A DNA stretch of 64,000 nt, from NCBI RefSeq assembly GCF_963675165.1, contig NC_087379.1, positions 2,732,201 to 2,796,200 of the forward strand, given 5' to 3'. Shown piece by piece: positions 46,406 through 57,532 of this stretch (its first letter is position 1; each line of letters starts with the position of its first letter). The notes below the pieces were generated by a model. The model was not told where the DNA came from. It did no database searches and saw nothing but the letters and a program-made list of their open reading frames with translations. The DNA is from Halichondria panicea. Taxonomy: Eukaryota > Porifera > Demospongiae > Suberitida > Halichondriidae. The translations under genes were made by a program, and so were the position numbers.

Positions 46406-48119
46406 CTGATAAATCGATAACCATTTCCAGAAGACGTTTGACTTATTGATCGACCTTTGACCTGAACACAAAAGAAATTCTGAGGAGGCTGGAGCCACTT
46501 GACCTTAGTTAGTTAAGGTCACTAAATAGGATTTCTTCAAAAAAATATAGCGCCATAATAACTTCTCTTTCAGACTACTTCAAGTCTAGTTTTAGTGTCT
46601 GTAAGTTTTAAAACGTTATTCTACAGGGGGGGATCAATTTTTATTTCGCCAATTTTGTTTAAAATCAGAGATACGATCAAAAATCAGCTCTTGTACTAGC
46701 CTCGATATCGTGAGCGGCTTGTTCTCGAGGTCAACGCACAGCTGGCTTTGACTTTGCTATACAAGTCTCACAAGATACAAGCATAGATGATACAGTACTG
46801 ACATGGATGTGAAACGTTTCCTGATTCCTGTATTCTGCTTGAAGCTATCATAGTAACGGGCATATCCGAGGTAATTTACTAGTTTCCGTAAATTAGGCAA
46901 TTTGATCCAAATAAACGCCGAGGAAATTATCGAGGTTATACCAAGCAGCTGTGTAAGTGAGTTGGCAGAACTGGCCAGAGACAGATAAAAGAGAATCTAT
47001 GTATTAACAGAAAGGATATTGATGCTGCAAGTGTATTAAGCGAAGACAGTAGTATAGTGACTGTGAGGAGGTAGAATGAGTAGAGGAAGTACAGTCCAGT
47101 GCAAGATGATGTTAACTATTCTATAATTAGTCTAGTAAATAGTCTATAATTATTATTTTATAGTAGATCTACCCCTGTACCCATGTAATTATATCCAAAA
47201 AGCAAGCCACTCAATGTTGGTAGCATGCATGTAGATCAAAAGAAGTGTGGCTGACTCATAACACTAGCATGAGATAAGCAAACGGGTGAAATTGTTGATG
47301 ATCTGTACGTGTACGTGTACGTGTACATGCTAATATTATAATAGTCTTGAGAGTATTAATTTATAGTACATGATAAACTGTTTCTTAATCGTTTACAAAG
47401 TGGCTGTGAGAGAGACACATTCCAACTTGCCGGTTCGAAATTCCTATACAAGTGTAGATACACGGCACTTGAAAAGAGGTTGGACGTTAATGCTGTCTTC
47501 ACCGATGGTGTTGCCTAGAGAAGTAGCACTCGAGTAGGTCCTGGGATAAATTTCACTTGATAGTATAATTAGCTAACATTTGGCAATTGATATCTTAGCT
47601 CAGCGAAAGACAACACTGCAATTTGGAAAGTTAATGACATGTACATGTACGTGTGAACTTATTGATAGAAATCATAATTGTAGTTGTAATAAGAACGTAG
47701 CATTAATTTTTGTTTAACAGTACATGTACATGGATTTTACATATTTTTCTTGAGGCTGTATTTTTCCAATAACTTTACTGTATGCTTAGTTAATAGATTC
47801 TCCTGCTGCATCAATACACGAAGGTTTTCATCAGCTAAATATGCAAAAAGTAGGCTCAACAGGTTTAGAAATAATCTCACGCAAAAAGTGCAACTAACTC
47901 ATGCTTTAGCCCTTTCTATAGCACTTAAACTTTCATAACAGTTGTCAAACATAGATTCTCCTCGTAGTTTACAGTGTACTTCAAGTATTACTACTGAATG
48001 GTAACCTGAATATTTACTGTCCAAGCCAAAAATCTCACACAAAGTATTTTTACAGGAAAATTTATGCTAAAATATGATATTCTCCCATGAGCTTAGAGAA
48101 ACTAGTCTTACCTACAAGC

Positions 48120-48330
48120 CCACTGCAAGTATCAATGTGTGCCGGTCATTATGCCTCGAGGCGTAGCCGCACGAGGGATACGGTAAAGCTGACTGTGTGT
48201 GTGTCTGTGTGTCTGTGTGTCTGTTCCAGCTGTAACTGCTCAACGGTTGCAATGCGACGAAAACTAACAGCTTCTATAGGCTTCTAGCCACGTTCTCTTG
48301 GATTTTGATTCGTGGATTAGCAAACTAAAG
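48120..48330 (+). repeat. Dispersed repeat with internal (GT)n, copy 2
   Basis: ATTATGCCTCGAGGCGTAGC, a GTGTGTGTCTGTGTGTCTG tract, then TATAGGCTTCTAGCCACGTT. It is in inverse orientation to copy 1 at 46095-46315. Confidence 0.7.
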
Positions 48331-49179
48331 CTTCTTTCTCGAGTTATGGCTAGTTTGACTCACATTGAAGGCTGTTGCAGTCTCTTCAGAATCTTTCATA
48401 GCATCATCTGTCCGCACATACTTTCTATTCAACATATGAGTTAGCCTTGCACTAAAGCGCTAGCTTTTTGTTAGCTACAAGACTCAGAAAATATCTGTTA
48501 AAACAGCTAGCTAGCAGTAGCCATTGATCTGTTTGGACACACCCTTTATTATTCCTGTGCCAGTGGATGTAATGCGCATGCGCGCTCATTCCCCACGTGT
48601 GAGAAACCAAGATCCAGATCCAGATCCTCCTGGCAGAATCATCTTTGTCTTGAGGGCCTGGTAAGCCACAAAACACCATATAACAATATAGATAACAATA
48701 TGCATGTACACAGGTCTGATATTATATACACTGAACTACAGATCCTGGAAGAATCAATTTTCTTCTTTCTTGAGGTCCTGGTAAGCCACATAATACAATA
48801 AATAACAACAATAGATGCATATAAATAAGTCTTTTCTTCTCAGTGACTTTATATAGGTAAGCTAACTTTAATATAAAATTCATTATAGAAACTAATATAA
48901 CACTCTAATACTTTTGAGCGAAAGCAAAAACATGGCGAGAGGCATTAGCACAGCGCCAGCTTGAACACTAGTTTTCACCAGTTTTCAGACACGGAACACT
49001 GTTTACTACGCTCTGGTTGCTATATAAACATGACAGTTACAGGGTTTCTAACATAATCTGCTCGTTACGATGATAGCTTCAGACAATTCCCGTGGACCCC
49101 TCCGGATACTAGGCCGTTTCACATCCACGTCAGTACTGTATCATCTATGATACAAGTGTACCCCTCTCATGTACCGTAT

Positions 49180-49275
49180 ATCTTTTAATTTATCGGACAG
49201 CAAAAAATAATTATTTTGGAAATTGTCCGGGTATAATTGGAACAGATTTTTATACAGCATGTGAAGTGTCCGGAA
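49180..49275. repeat. MITE end, TACCGTATATCTTTTAATTTAT family
   Basis: Single end with GTCCGG blocks matching the left end of 26715-27017. The other end was not found. Confidence 0.55.
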
Positions 49276-50542
49276 TAAGCAAGCAGCTGCATGCGAGCTA
49301 GCTAAGTTTAATAGACCAGTGTGTGACTGAATAGTTGCACTAGCTATCTAAAACTAGCTACTCAAAGCTATCTAACTGCAGCACTCTAAAGTCTTGTCTT
49401 ACTTGCCGTCTGTGAATGGTGAATGTAACTCAACTGTTCTCAATGTCAAAGCTAATGAGCAATTGTCTACGATATTCACACTCATCTTTGTCGTGCATGA
49501 TCATCAGTAGGTATGGTCTAGGTCTTATAGTGCACTCAACTCCACAGGACTAACACCTGCCATTGGAAATTAGATTTAAGTTTAGCATGACACTTCATAG
49601 CATGACTGTATAGTATACCTTAAGGTGACATATTTTCACAGGTAGATTTGTCTGTGATTTCACTGTTTAGCAAAATTTTGCTTGTAGTAAGATTCTGCTC
49701 ATGTGAAATAAATGTTATTCATAGCGTTTAAATTACTCGCAGTAGTTTTAATTATATTCACGCGAGTTTTGCACTCTCATTCGCAGAAATAGCAGAAATT
49801 AATACCCACGAAAATATTTCGCCATAACCCTTTCCAGGTCAATCGCTAGTTTGCATCTGAGCCCAACCAACCAAATTAGCTTGAATTTATCGCCGCCCCC
49901 TAATGAAGTGGCCATGGGTCAATGGTTGTACACAAACTAACCATCGATTAATGCCTTGTTGCTGCCTCGATGGAAGTATGTATGTGTGGCCTTTAAAAGC
50001 TGCATTTAGATCAACTAAGCTGCTTAGCAAACATGTAGACTATTATTGTATTGCTTGTGTCACTTGTAAAGTGCCGATTGTCTTTAAAAATATTCTATGG
50101 TTACCATGATAGTCCAGAGGGTTTACCAATGGATACTACTCAGTTCTACATGCTGTATAGCTGGTTTTAAAACCATTTTTTAAGTGTCCTAATTGAACAG
50201 CTCAGCCGAACTTCCCTTAAAGGATAATTGCATTCATGATACTATCCAATCTACCACAGAATCCAATATCATGCAACATTGACAAGTTGATAGCACGCTC
50301 CCTCCCAGCTTATATTATTTACAGAAATTTGACCAGTAAAGGGTTAAGGTAGCCAGGAGGTAACATAAAGAGATTACGGCGTGCAACTGACTATCAATCC
50401 TTCTTTTTATGGAGTGGTGTTTAAAACAGACATCAAACACATGTAATTTAAATTATTTTCTTCGCTAAAATAATGCACACAGGATGTACATAATTATATC
50501 CTGCAGATATATATAGCATGCCAAAATATTCCTGGTTTAATC

Positions 50543-50720
50543 TGTTGAACATATAATTTCAAGGTTGAACTCTGACTGATTATGACTTATTAGTTATTGC
50601 ATCATTTAGTCTATATTTAGTAACTATTCTAGAACATTCTGACAGGTTCTTATTTAACCATATGTGTATGATTGTTTTTTGTCAGTCTTGTCAGTTTCCA
50701 TTGAACATAAATATTGAACA
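50543..50720 (+). repeat. 5' LTR of the copia element
   Basis: Starts TGTTGAACATATAATTTC and ends AAATATTGAACA, a TG...CA LTR. It has two extra bases after AACC and one extra T in a T-run compared with the 3' LTR. Confidence 0.96.
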
Positions 50721-50734
50721 GGTTATGGGCCCAG
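50721..50734 (+). other. Primer-binding site, half tRNA-iMet type
   Basis: GGTTATGGGCCCAG directly follows the LTR. It pairs with the internal (anticodon-arm) part of initiator tRNA-Met rather than its 3' end, as known for Drosophila copia. Confidence 0.85.
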
Positions 50735-50863
50735 TCAACGCGAGGACTGTAGGAGACAAGACTCAGAAGTAACAAAAGAACTAAGTCTATAGCTAGCCGA
50801 AGTATATCAGACAATTGCAGAACTAGATCCTAGCTGAGAGCTACACGTTTGAGAAAGTCTAGT

Positions 50864-53800
50864 ATGGCAGGAACTGATGAGAAGTGGACGATCGAGAAGC
50901 TGGACAGCAAAAACTGGATAACTTGGAAGTTTCAGATGAGCATCTGCTTTTGGCCAAAGGACTATGGAGTTTCGTTGATGGAACAGAAGTGCTAGCGGAT
51001 GGTGCAGATGCAGCGGCACGGACTGATTTTCAGCAAAAGACGCAAAAGGCTTTCTCTACGATTGTCATGGCTGTCAGTGTTCCCCAACTCTATCTCATTA
51101 CGTCCACTGAGAGTCCGAGTGATGTGGACAGCACTCAAAAATCAATTCGAGAGAGGAACTTTAGCCAACAAGCTGATGTTGAAGAAACAGTACTTCAGAA
51201 TGGAAATGACAGAGAACACTACTGTTGAGTCACACCTTAAAACCATGAAAGAACTTACCGACAGATTGGCAGCAATTGATGCGCCAATATCAGAAGAAGA
51301 CCAGGTGGTTACGCTCTTAGGAAGTCTGCCCAAACCATATGCTACTGTTGTCACAGCTCTTGAGACACAGTTGGAGAGACTAACTCTAGGAAATGTTCAA
51401 CAGTCGATACTTCATGAGGAGAGAAAGCTAAGCGACACAAAACGAAGCGATCCTGAAAGTACTGCCCTTATCGGATCCTCTAGTGAGAGGCAAAAACAGA
51501 AACGCACTGTAACATGTTTTGAATGTGGTGAGCCTGGACACTTTCGACGAGATTGTCCTGAATTTAAACAACGAATGGCTGCAAGAAAGATACACAGAGC
51601 CAAGCCAGCAGAGGAACAAGAGTCTGACTCGGAGGAGAGACTTGGAGCCTTTACAGCTGCAACCATGCCTGACAAGAGGCATAAATGGCTTATTGACTCT
51701 GGGGCATCGAGCCACATGACACCCAGAAAAGATTTGCTGAAAAACTACGAAGAGTTCAAAAAACCTGAGAAAGTCTGTTTAGGAGATGGGCGCACTGTTG
51801 AAGCTTTTGGCGCCGGGGAAACTCATTTAACAATGAAATTCAAAGTAAGCAACCCAAAACCATCAGTCATGTATCGTGTTCTCTATGTGCCAAAGCTCTC
51901 GTGTAATCTGTTTTCCGTGAGGGCAGCAGCAGATCGAGGAAATGTTGTAAAATTTGGCAAGACAAGATGTTGGATTCGAAATCGAAGTGGTAATCTGATG
52001 GGAATGGGCAGCTTAGAAGACAAGTTGTACTGTCTTGATTGTGAACCCGCTTTGGAGCATGCATCAGTTGCAAACTCACTAAGCGATGATATGAACATTT
52101 TGCATCAACGATTGGGACATACTAGTGAACAAAGACTCAAAGAGATGGTGTGTAATGACCTTGTCAAAGGAATGAACGTCTCAAAGAAGTCACAACTTTC
52201 GTTCTGTGAAGGATGTGTTCAAGGCAAATTCAGTCGTAAGCCCTTCAAACCAGTGGGAGAGATTCGATCAACCAGAAGGCTACAGATTGTTCACAGTGAT
52301 GTTTGTGGACCAATAGCAACCGAATCAATTGGCAGAAAAAGATACTTCATCACCTTTACGGATGACTACAGCAGATGTACCAGAGTGTATTTCATGAGAA
52401 ACAAGTCGGAGGCCTTCGAAAAATTCAAAGAATTTGAAGCTGTGACTACCAATGATTGTGGACAGAGAATAGGAACCTTACGTACCGATAATGGAGGCGA
52501 GTATGTTTCAACTGAGTTCAAAGACTATCTGAAACAAAGAGGCATAAAGCAGGAGTTGACCGTTCCGTATTCTCCTCAACAAAATGGAGTTGCGGAAAGA
52601 GTAAATCGCACTCTAATGGAATCAGCAAGGTCGATGTTGGCTCACGCAAAGTTGGCAGATCACTTATGGGCTGAAGCAGTTGCAGCAGCAGCATATGTAA
52701 AGGATCGCACACCAACTGCCTCCTTCAAAGAAAGTGCAACACCCTACGAGCGATGGTATGAAAAGAAGCCAAACGTAAGTCACTTGAAAGTATTTGGCTG
52801 TATCGCATATGCCCACATTCCCGATTCTCGAAGACAAAAACTGGACAAAAAGGCTGAAAAGTTTCGTTTTGTTGGATACAGCATGGAGTCAAAAGGCTAC
52901 CGTCTTCTAGACGACAAAGCTCTGAACATTGTTGTTCGCAGAGATGTGGTTTTCAATGAGAAGGACTTTAGTCAGCAAGAAGAAGTTGATGCCCCTGAGG
53001 AAAGTGAAGTTGATGCCCCTATGCCAACTCCAGATGAGCACAGATATCCAGTCAGGGAAAGAAGACAACCACCGATACGATACGGCAGAGATGAGTTTGC
53101 CAGTTTGGGAACTGAAATCGACGAAAGTTCCGGCTCAGTACCAAATAATTTGAAGGAAGCCCTCGAAAGTGACTTAACAAAAGAATGGCAAGCAGCGGCA
53201 GATTCTGAGTACTTATCACTTGTTGAAAACAACACATGGGACTTAGTGACCCTACCACCAAATAAAACAGCGATTGGATGCAAATGGATTTTCAAGATGA
53301 AGTACGGAGATGATGGTTCAGTGGCACGCTACAAAGGAAGACTAGTGGCCAAAGGATATTCACAAAAATATGGGGTCGACTACGAAGAGACCTTTGCACC
53401 TGTGGTGCGTTTTTCATCCATCAGAGCTCTCCTTGCATTTGCAGTCCAAAATGATATCATCGAATGGACGTTCAAACTGCCTTCCTGAATGGTACTCTGG
53501 AATAGGAAATATTCATGCAACAACCAGAAGGATATATACGTGAAGGAGAGGCTCACCTTGTATGCCGACTGAACCGTTCATTATACGGGTTGAAATAGGC
53601 ACCTCGATGCTGGAACATTACGTTCAAGGACTTTATGGAGTCAAATGGTTTCAAGTTTAACTCAGCAGATCCTTGTGTTTTCATCAAGAAAGAAAATGAC
53701 AGAACGATCATTGTGGCAGTATATGTCGACGACCTGATTATTCTAACGAAGACTTCAGAAGAAATGCAGCATAAAAAGGATATGTTTGCCAATCAGTTTA

Positions 53801-54660
53801 AGATGAAAGATCTTGGAAAACTACGCTACTGTCTCGGGATTAGTGTTGAACAGGATGAAAAAAAAAGTCAAATGTGGATCCATCAAAAGCAATACATAAC
53901 TTTAATGCTGTCGCGGTATGGACTATCCAAAGCTAATCCAGTGGCAACACCAATGGACTCCAATGTCACACTTGTTAAAGACGATAACAAAAGCAATCAG
54001 GTCGATCAAGCCCAGTATCAAAGCATGGTTGGAAGCTTGTTGTATGCAAGCACAGCAACAAGACCTGACATCGCCTTTGCCGTTGGAAGGGTGTCAAAAT
54101 TCAGTTCAGCACCAACCACAGCACACCTCACTGCAGTCAAGAGGATCTTTCGTTATTTGAAAGGTACCATGCATCTTGGATTGTGCTATGAGAAGACAGC
54201 AAATGTAGACTTGATTGGCTACTCAGATGCTGACTGGGCAGGAGATCATGATGATAGACACTCTACAAGTGGTCAGGTATTCTTGATGGGAAATGGAGCA
54301 GTCAGTTGGAGTAGCAGAAAGCAATCACTCGTGGCTTTATCGACTTCTGAAGCGGAGTATGTGGCTTGCAACTCAAGAAGCAATATGGTTGAGAAGATTG
54401 ATGTCTGACATCTGTGAATCTGCAGAAGAACCTACTAATCTGTTTGAAGACAACCAAGGAACAATTGCTATGCCGGTGTGTCATTCTCGCACCAAACATA
54501 TTGATATCAAGTACAACAGATTAGTAGGTTCTTCTGCAGATTCACAGATTGCAGAAGAAAGAAATCCAAGTGACTTATTGCCCAACTGAAAATATGCTAG
54601 CTGATTTGTTAACCAAGTCACTTTCCCGAGTACGTCATGAAACACTTTGAAAACAAATGG
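50864..54660 (+). pseudogene. copia gag-pol polyprotein, multiply broken
   Basis: The ATG at 50864 opens Gag (WTIEKLDSKNWITWKFQM). Frame changes near 50930 and 51125 then lead into one long frame to 53488: nucleocapsid CCHC knuckle (CFECGEPGHFRRDC), protease WLIDSGASSHMT, integrase zinc motif (HQRLGH through FCEGCVQGK), integrase core with HSDVCGP and RTDNGGEYVS and PYSPQQNGVAERVNRTL, then the RT start (AIGCKWIFKMKYG). A shift at about 53465 is followed by TAG stops at 53503-53505 and 53596-53598; the frame then gives RT AVYVDDLIILT and RNase H SDADWAGD to 54408. Another shift follows near 54360, a 34-base inverted duplicate interrupts RNase H, and a late TGA lies near the end. No functional polyprotein is possible. 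Confidence 0.93.
54515..54548 (-). repeat. 34-base inverted duplicate within RNase H
   Basis: Bases 54515-54548 are the exact reverse complement of 54411-54444, 70 bases upstream. They replace the expected codons after the KHIDIKY motif and so disrupt the RNase H C-terminus. Confidence 0.92.
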
Positions 54661-54698
54661 GACTTTTGGAACTTCCTTAACCTTTCATTAAGTGGGAG

Positions 54699-54873
54699 TG
54701 TTGAACATATAATTTCAAGGTTGAACTCTGACTGATTATGACTTATTAGTTATTGCATCATTTAGTCTATATTTAGTAACTATTCTAGAACATTCTGACA
54801 GGTTCTTATTTAACCATGTGTATGATTGTTTTTGTCAGTCTTGTCAGTTTCCATTGAACATAAATATTGAACA
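54699..54873 (+). repeat. 3' LTR of the copia element
   Basis: Nearly identical to the 5' LTR; preceded by the purine tract AAGTGGGAG at 54690-54698 and followed by TAATC. Confidence 0.96.
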
Positions 54874-55012
54874 TAATCAAGATGTAAACGAACAATACTT
54901 ATAGACTTACAGTCAATCTAGACTGGTCATCCAGTTCACAGTGATAAGACTTGGCCATTGGAACAGCCCCAAACTCCACCCTCAGTTTGTGAGTATCCAC
55001 AACGGCACCATG

Positions 55013-55613
55013 TCAGGGGCGTAGCTACCATTGTTTCCTGGTTGCCCAGAAACCCCCCCAGGAGCTGCTGAGAAAATTGGGCAGGGCTCCCCAATAATTG
55101 AAATCAAGCAGCCCTGCCCATCTTTTCATGCACGTGGCTGCAAATCATGTAGAGATAGCACCGTGAATCGTTTCACTTTGGCTAGCTTTGTCTCAGCTAG
55201 CTAGCTAGCTACCTCAAACAAAGAAGACCAAGACTTAAGTTCTAGTATCAATCCTGCATGCTCCAGTATTCTCAGACTCAGCTCTAAGCACAACTTTATT
55301 CGATATTCAGGAAGGACAAGTTTAGAACAATCTCAGCCACATGAAACCTCTCAGGTAAATGTAATGGTGCTCAGCTAGACTAGCAATACACAATTGACAC
55401 CTGCCTTTTAGAATGTCTATAGCTAGCTAGACTAGCTAGTCTAGCTAGCTTCTCACAAACATGTAAAAAAAGTCATTACAAACAATGAGCAGTAGGTGTG
55501 CCCCAATCAAGAGGGTGTGGCACCGGAAGTAGGCGTGGCTAAAATTTCCCGGCGCTACCGCGCCGCTGGTTTTTCAGAGGAAACCCTATGTCAAAAGTCT
55601 GGCTACGCCCCTG
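55013..55613. repeat. Non-autonomous TIR element, CAGGGGCGTAGC ends
   Basis: CAGGGGCGTAGCTACCA at the left is mirrored by TGGCTACGCCCCTG at the right. The ends resemble the 37264-37940 element and hAT-like termini. The interior has CTAGCTAGCTAG runs and no coding frame. Target duplication was not clear. Confidence 0.7.
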
Positions 55614-56599
55614 AATTCGTTAATCAAGTGCAAGCCACAAAAGTTTGATTGAGAGCCAATCTCAAAGGAGTGTTTTACAATGGACGTCTGCTCGGACACA
55701 AGACTTGTGACCACTATAGCTCTAGTGTGTGGACTCCAGGAGCTACGTCAGTGAACGTCATTCCTCCTTGCTTTTGATATCGAACTGCAGAAAGAACACA
55801 CAAATAATTATGAGTAATGTTACTTGTAGCTGTACCGTAGCTACAAATGAAAACTTAAATCTTCCCAAACGTACACTATAATTATAGTGAAGTCTATAAT
55901 TAAAGCTACAGTTGAGCCTCGATTAACCGAACAACCTCATCCGGATGGCTGAAATATTGGGATACCAGAATGACTCATGTACATGTATGAGCCACGCCCA
56001 CCAATAATTCGAGTAGCCTCGATCTGCACACAAAATCAGCAAACTGATGTCTAGAGCGCTTACAAATGTACTATATAGTCTTGAACGTGGACGGAGTAAG
56101 GTTAGGAAGCTATACTGTTAGGCTAAGCTGAAGCGTTAATTGCAATCAGCAATGCAAAAAACTTTCAACCACGTGGACACTTAAGAGAACACCTAGCCAT
56201 GCAAGAGTAACCTGATTCAATGTCTCAATTTGTATATGTGCATGTGCATGCATTAAAAACTTAAGTGTGCAGTTATTTAAAGCAAGCTCATGATGTGATT
56301 ACTTTTAGGCTGATCAGCTGGACACTGTTAAAAATGATGTGTTTTCGAGATCACGCAATAGTACTAATGACACTAAATCGATAATACTCACATTAATTAA
56401 TAAATTTGTAGGCCCTGATCAGAGCCTCAATAGGTCAATGCCAATGCATGGGTGCATGCATATATGGGTGGTCATAAGTATTTCACTTTTGCCAAGAAAA
56501 GCTTGCAACTGCAGCAATGAACTTAGACCAATTATTATAGCTCCTGAGAATGATAAGGAGACAACGTGTTGCTCAAAGAATGATGTAATGTATACTTGA
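55614..56599. other. Gap, no gene seen
   Basis: AT-rich, no family recognised. A short frame at 56339-56599 runs into the next repeat and is unsupported. Confidence 0.45.
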
Positions 56600-57235
56600 G
56601 ATGTGGGTAGGGCCATCTGATGCGCATGCTTACTGCTGAGGAAAAGAGATACCTTTTTTTAGATAAAGTTCAAAGAAAAATTCAGCGCCTATATATAATT
56701 ATGCTCAACCAATTTTGAGCCCTTCCCTTCCTTTCTCAAATCCTGGCTACGCCACTGCATGTAAACAAAATGTTACCATGCAGTATAATAGCAGTGGCAG
56801 TGGCGTAGGCAGAAGGGGGGCTGAGGGGCTAGAGCCCCCCCCCCTTTTGTGCTTTATCAATTCCAACTCAGCTTGAATCACCGCGATCTGCACTGTACTA
56901 CATGCATAGTTACTAGAATAATGCCATTGAATGGAAATGTGGGCAGGGCCATCTAATGCGCATGCTGACTGCTGAGGAAAAGTGATGACTTTTTTAGATG
57001 TTATGCTCTGGCCCTGCTCAACTGATTTGAGCCCTGCCCTTCTCAAAATCCTGGCTACGCCACTGAGTGGCGTATAGGAAGGGGGAAGCTCCAGGGGCTG
57101 GAGCCCCCTATATTTGAAGTTATTTCTAGGCTATTAAGTAACTTAAATCCAAGCTTGCACTATATGGCTTTTCAGTCTTTTTCCATTCAAAAACTAGAGC
57201 CTCCCCCCCATTGAGAAATTGCTTCCTATGCCACT
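56600..57235. repeat. Cluster of hAT-like CAGTGGCGTA elements
   Basis: One full element is at 56798-57065 (CAGTGGCGTAGGCAG to CTGGCTACGCCACTG). A right end at about 56757 belongs to a second copy with the shared interior TGCGCATGCTTACTGCTGAG. A third runs from about 57064 to 57235 (GTGGCGTATAGGAAG to CTTCCTATGCCACTG). Runs of G or C flank the ends. Confidence 0.7.
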
Positions 57236-57532
57236 GCATGTACATGTATATAGGCATTATATACCATCCAGTCATGCATGCATGTTAGAGTATAACCTAG
57301 CTTTAATTGGTCCCAGGCCAATTTTTTATGACCCTTTAAGATGCTTAGTTTATAAAACCTTGAACAAGAATTTAGTTGAACATTCACTCATGTATGGGGG
57401 TCTCCTTGCTGTTGCACTGTTGGCTCTAAATATAAACATGACCTTTGAATCTCGTTTGGTTACACCTACACTATATAAACTCACAGGAGGTCAGTATGGA
57501 TTGGGGGTAAGTCTCAGGGGATGGCCTAAGTA

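Larger units (their letters stand above)
45691..50542. other. Repeat-rich gap, no gene recognised
   Basis: Apart from the inverted blocks at 46095-46315 and 48120-48330, the palindrome at 46348-46405 and a MITE end at 49180, open frames here are short and unlike any family I know. A second mirrored pair is weakly visible at about 46770-46860 and 49040-49150 (TAGATGATACAGTACTGAC against its inverse). Confidence 0.45.
50543..54873 (+). mobile_element. Ty1/copia LTR retrotransposon, complete but disabled
   Basis: LTRs of 178 bp (50543-50720) and 175 bp (54699-54873) differ only by two small indels as read by eye. The 5 bp target duplication TAATC is exact (50538-50542 and 54874-54878). The primer site GGTTATGGGCCCAG (50721-50734) is complementary to the anticodon stem-loop of initiator tRNA-Met, the half-tRNA priming known from copia. 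A purine tract AAGTGGGAG precedes the right LTR. Domain order is gag, protease, integrase, RT, RNase H: copia type. Near-identical LTRs imply recent insertion, yet the coding part carries many lesions. Confidence 0.96.

Noticed and set aside
51412-51717. Minus-strand frames of 95-101 codons
   Set aside because: Antisense of copia nucleocapsid and protease; the zinc knuckle and DSGAS motif define the real strand.
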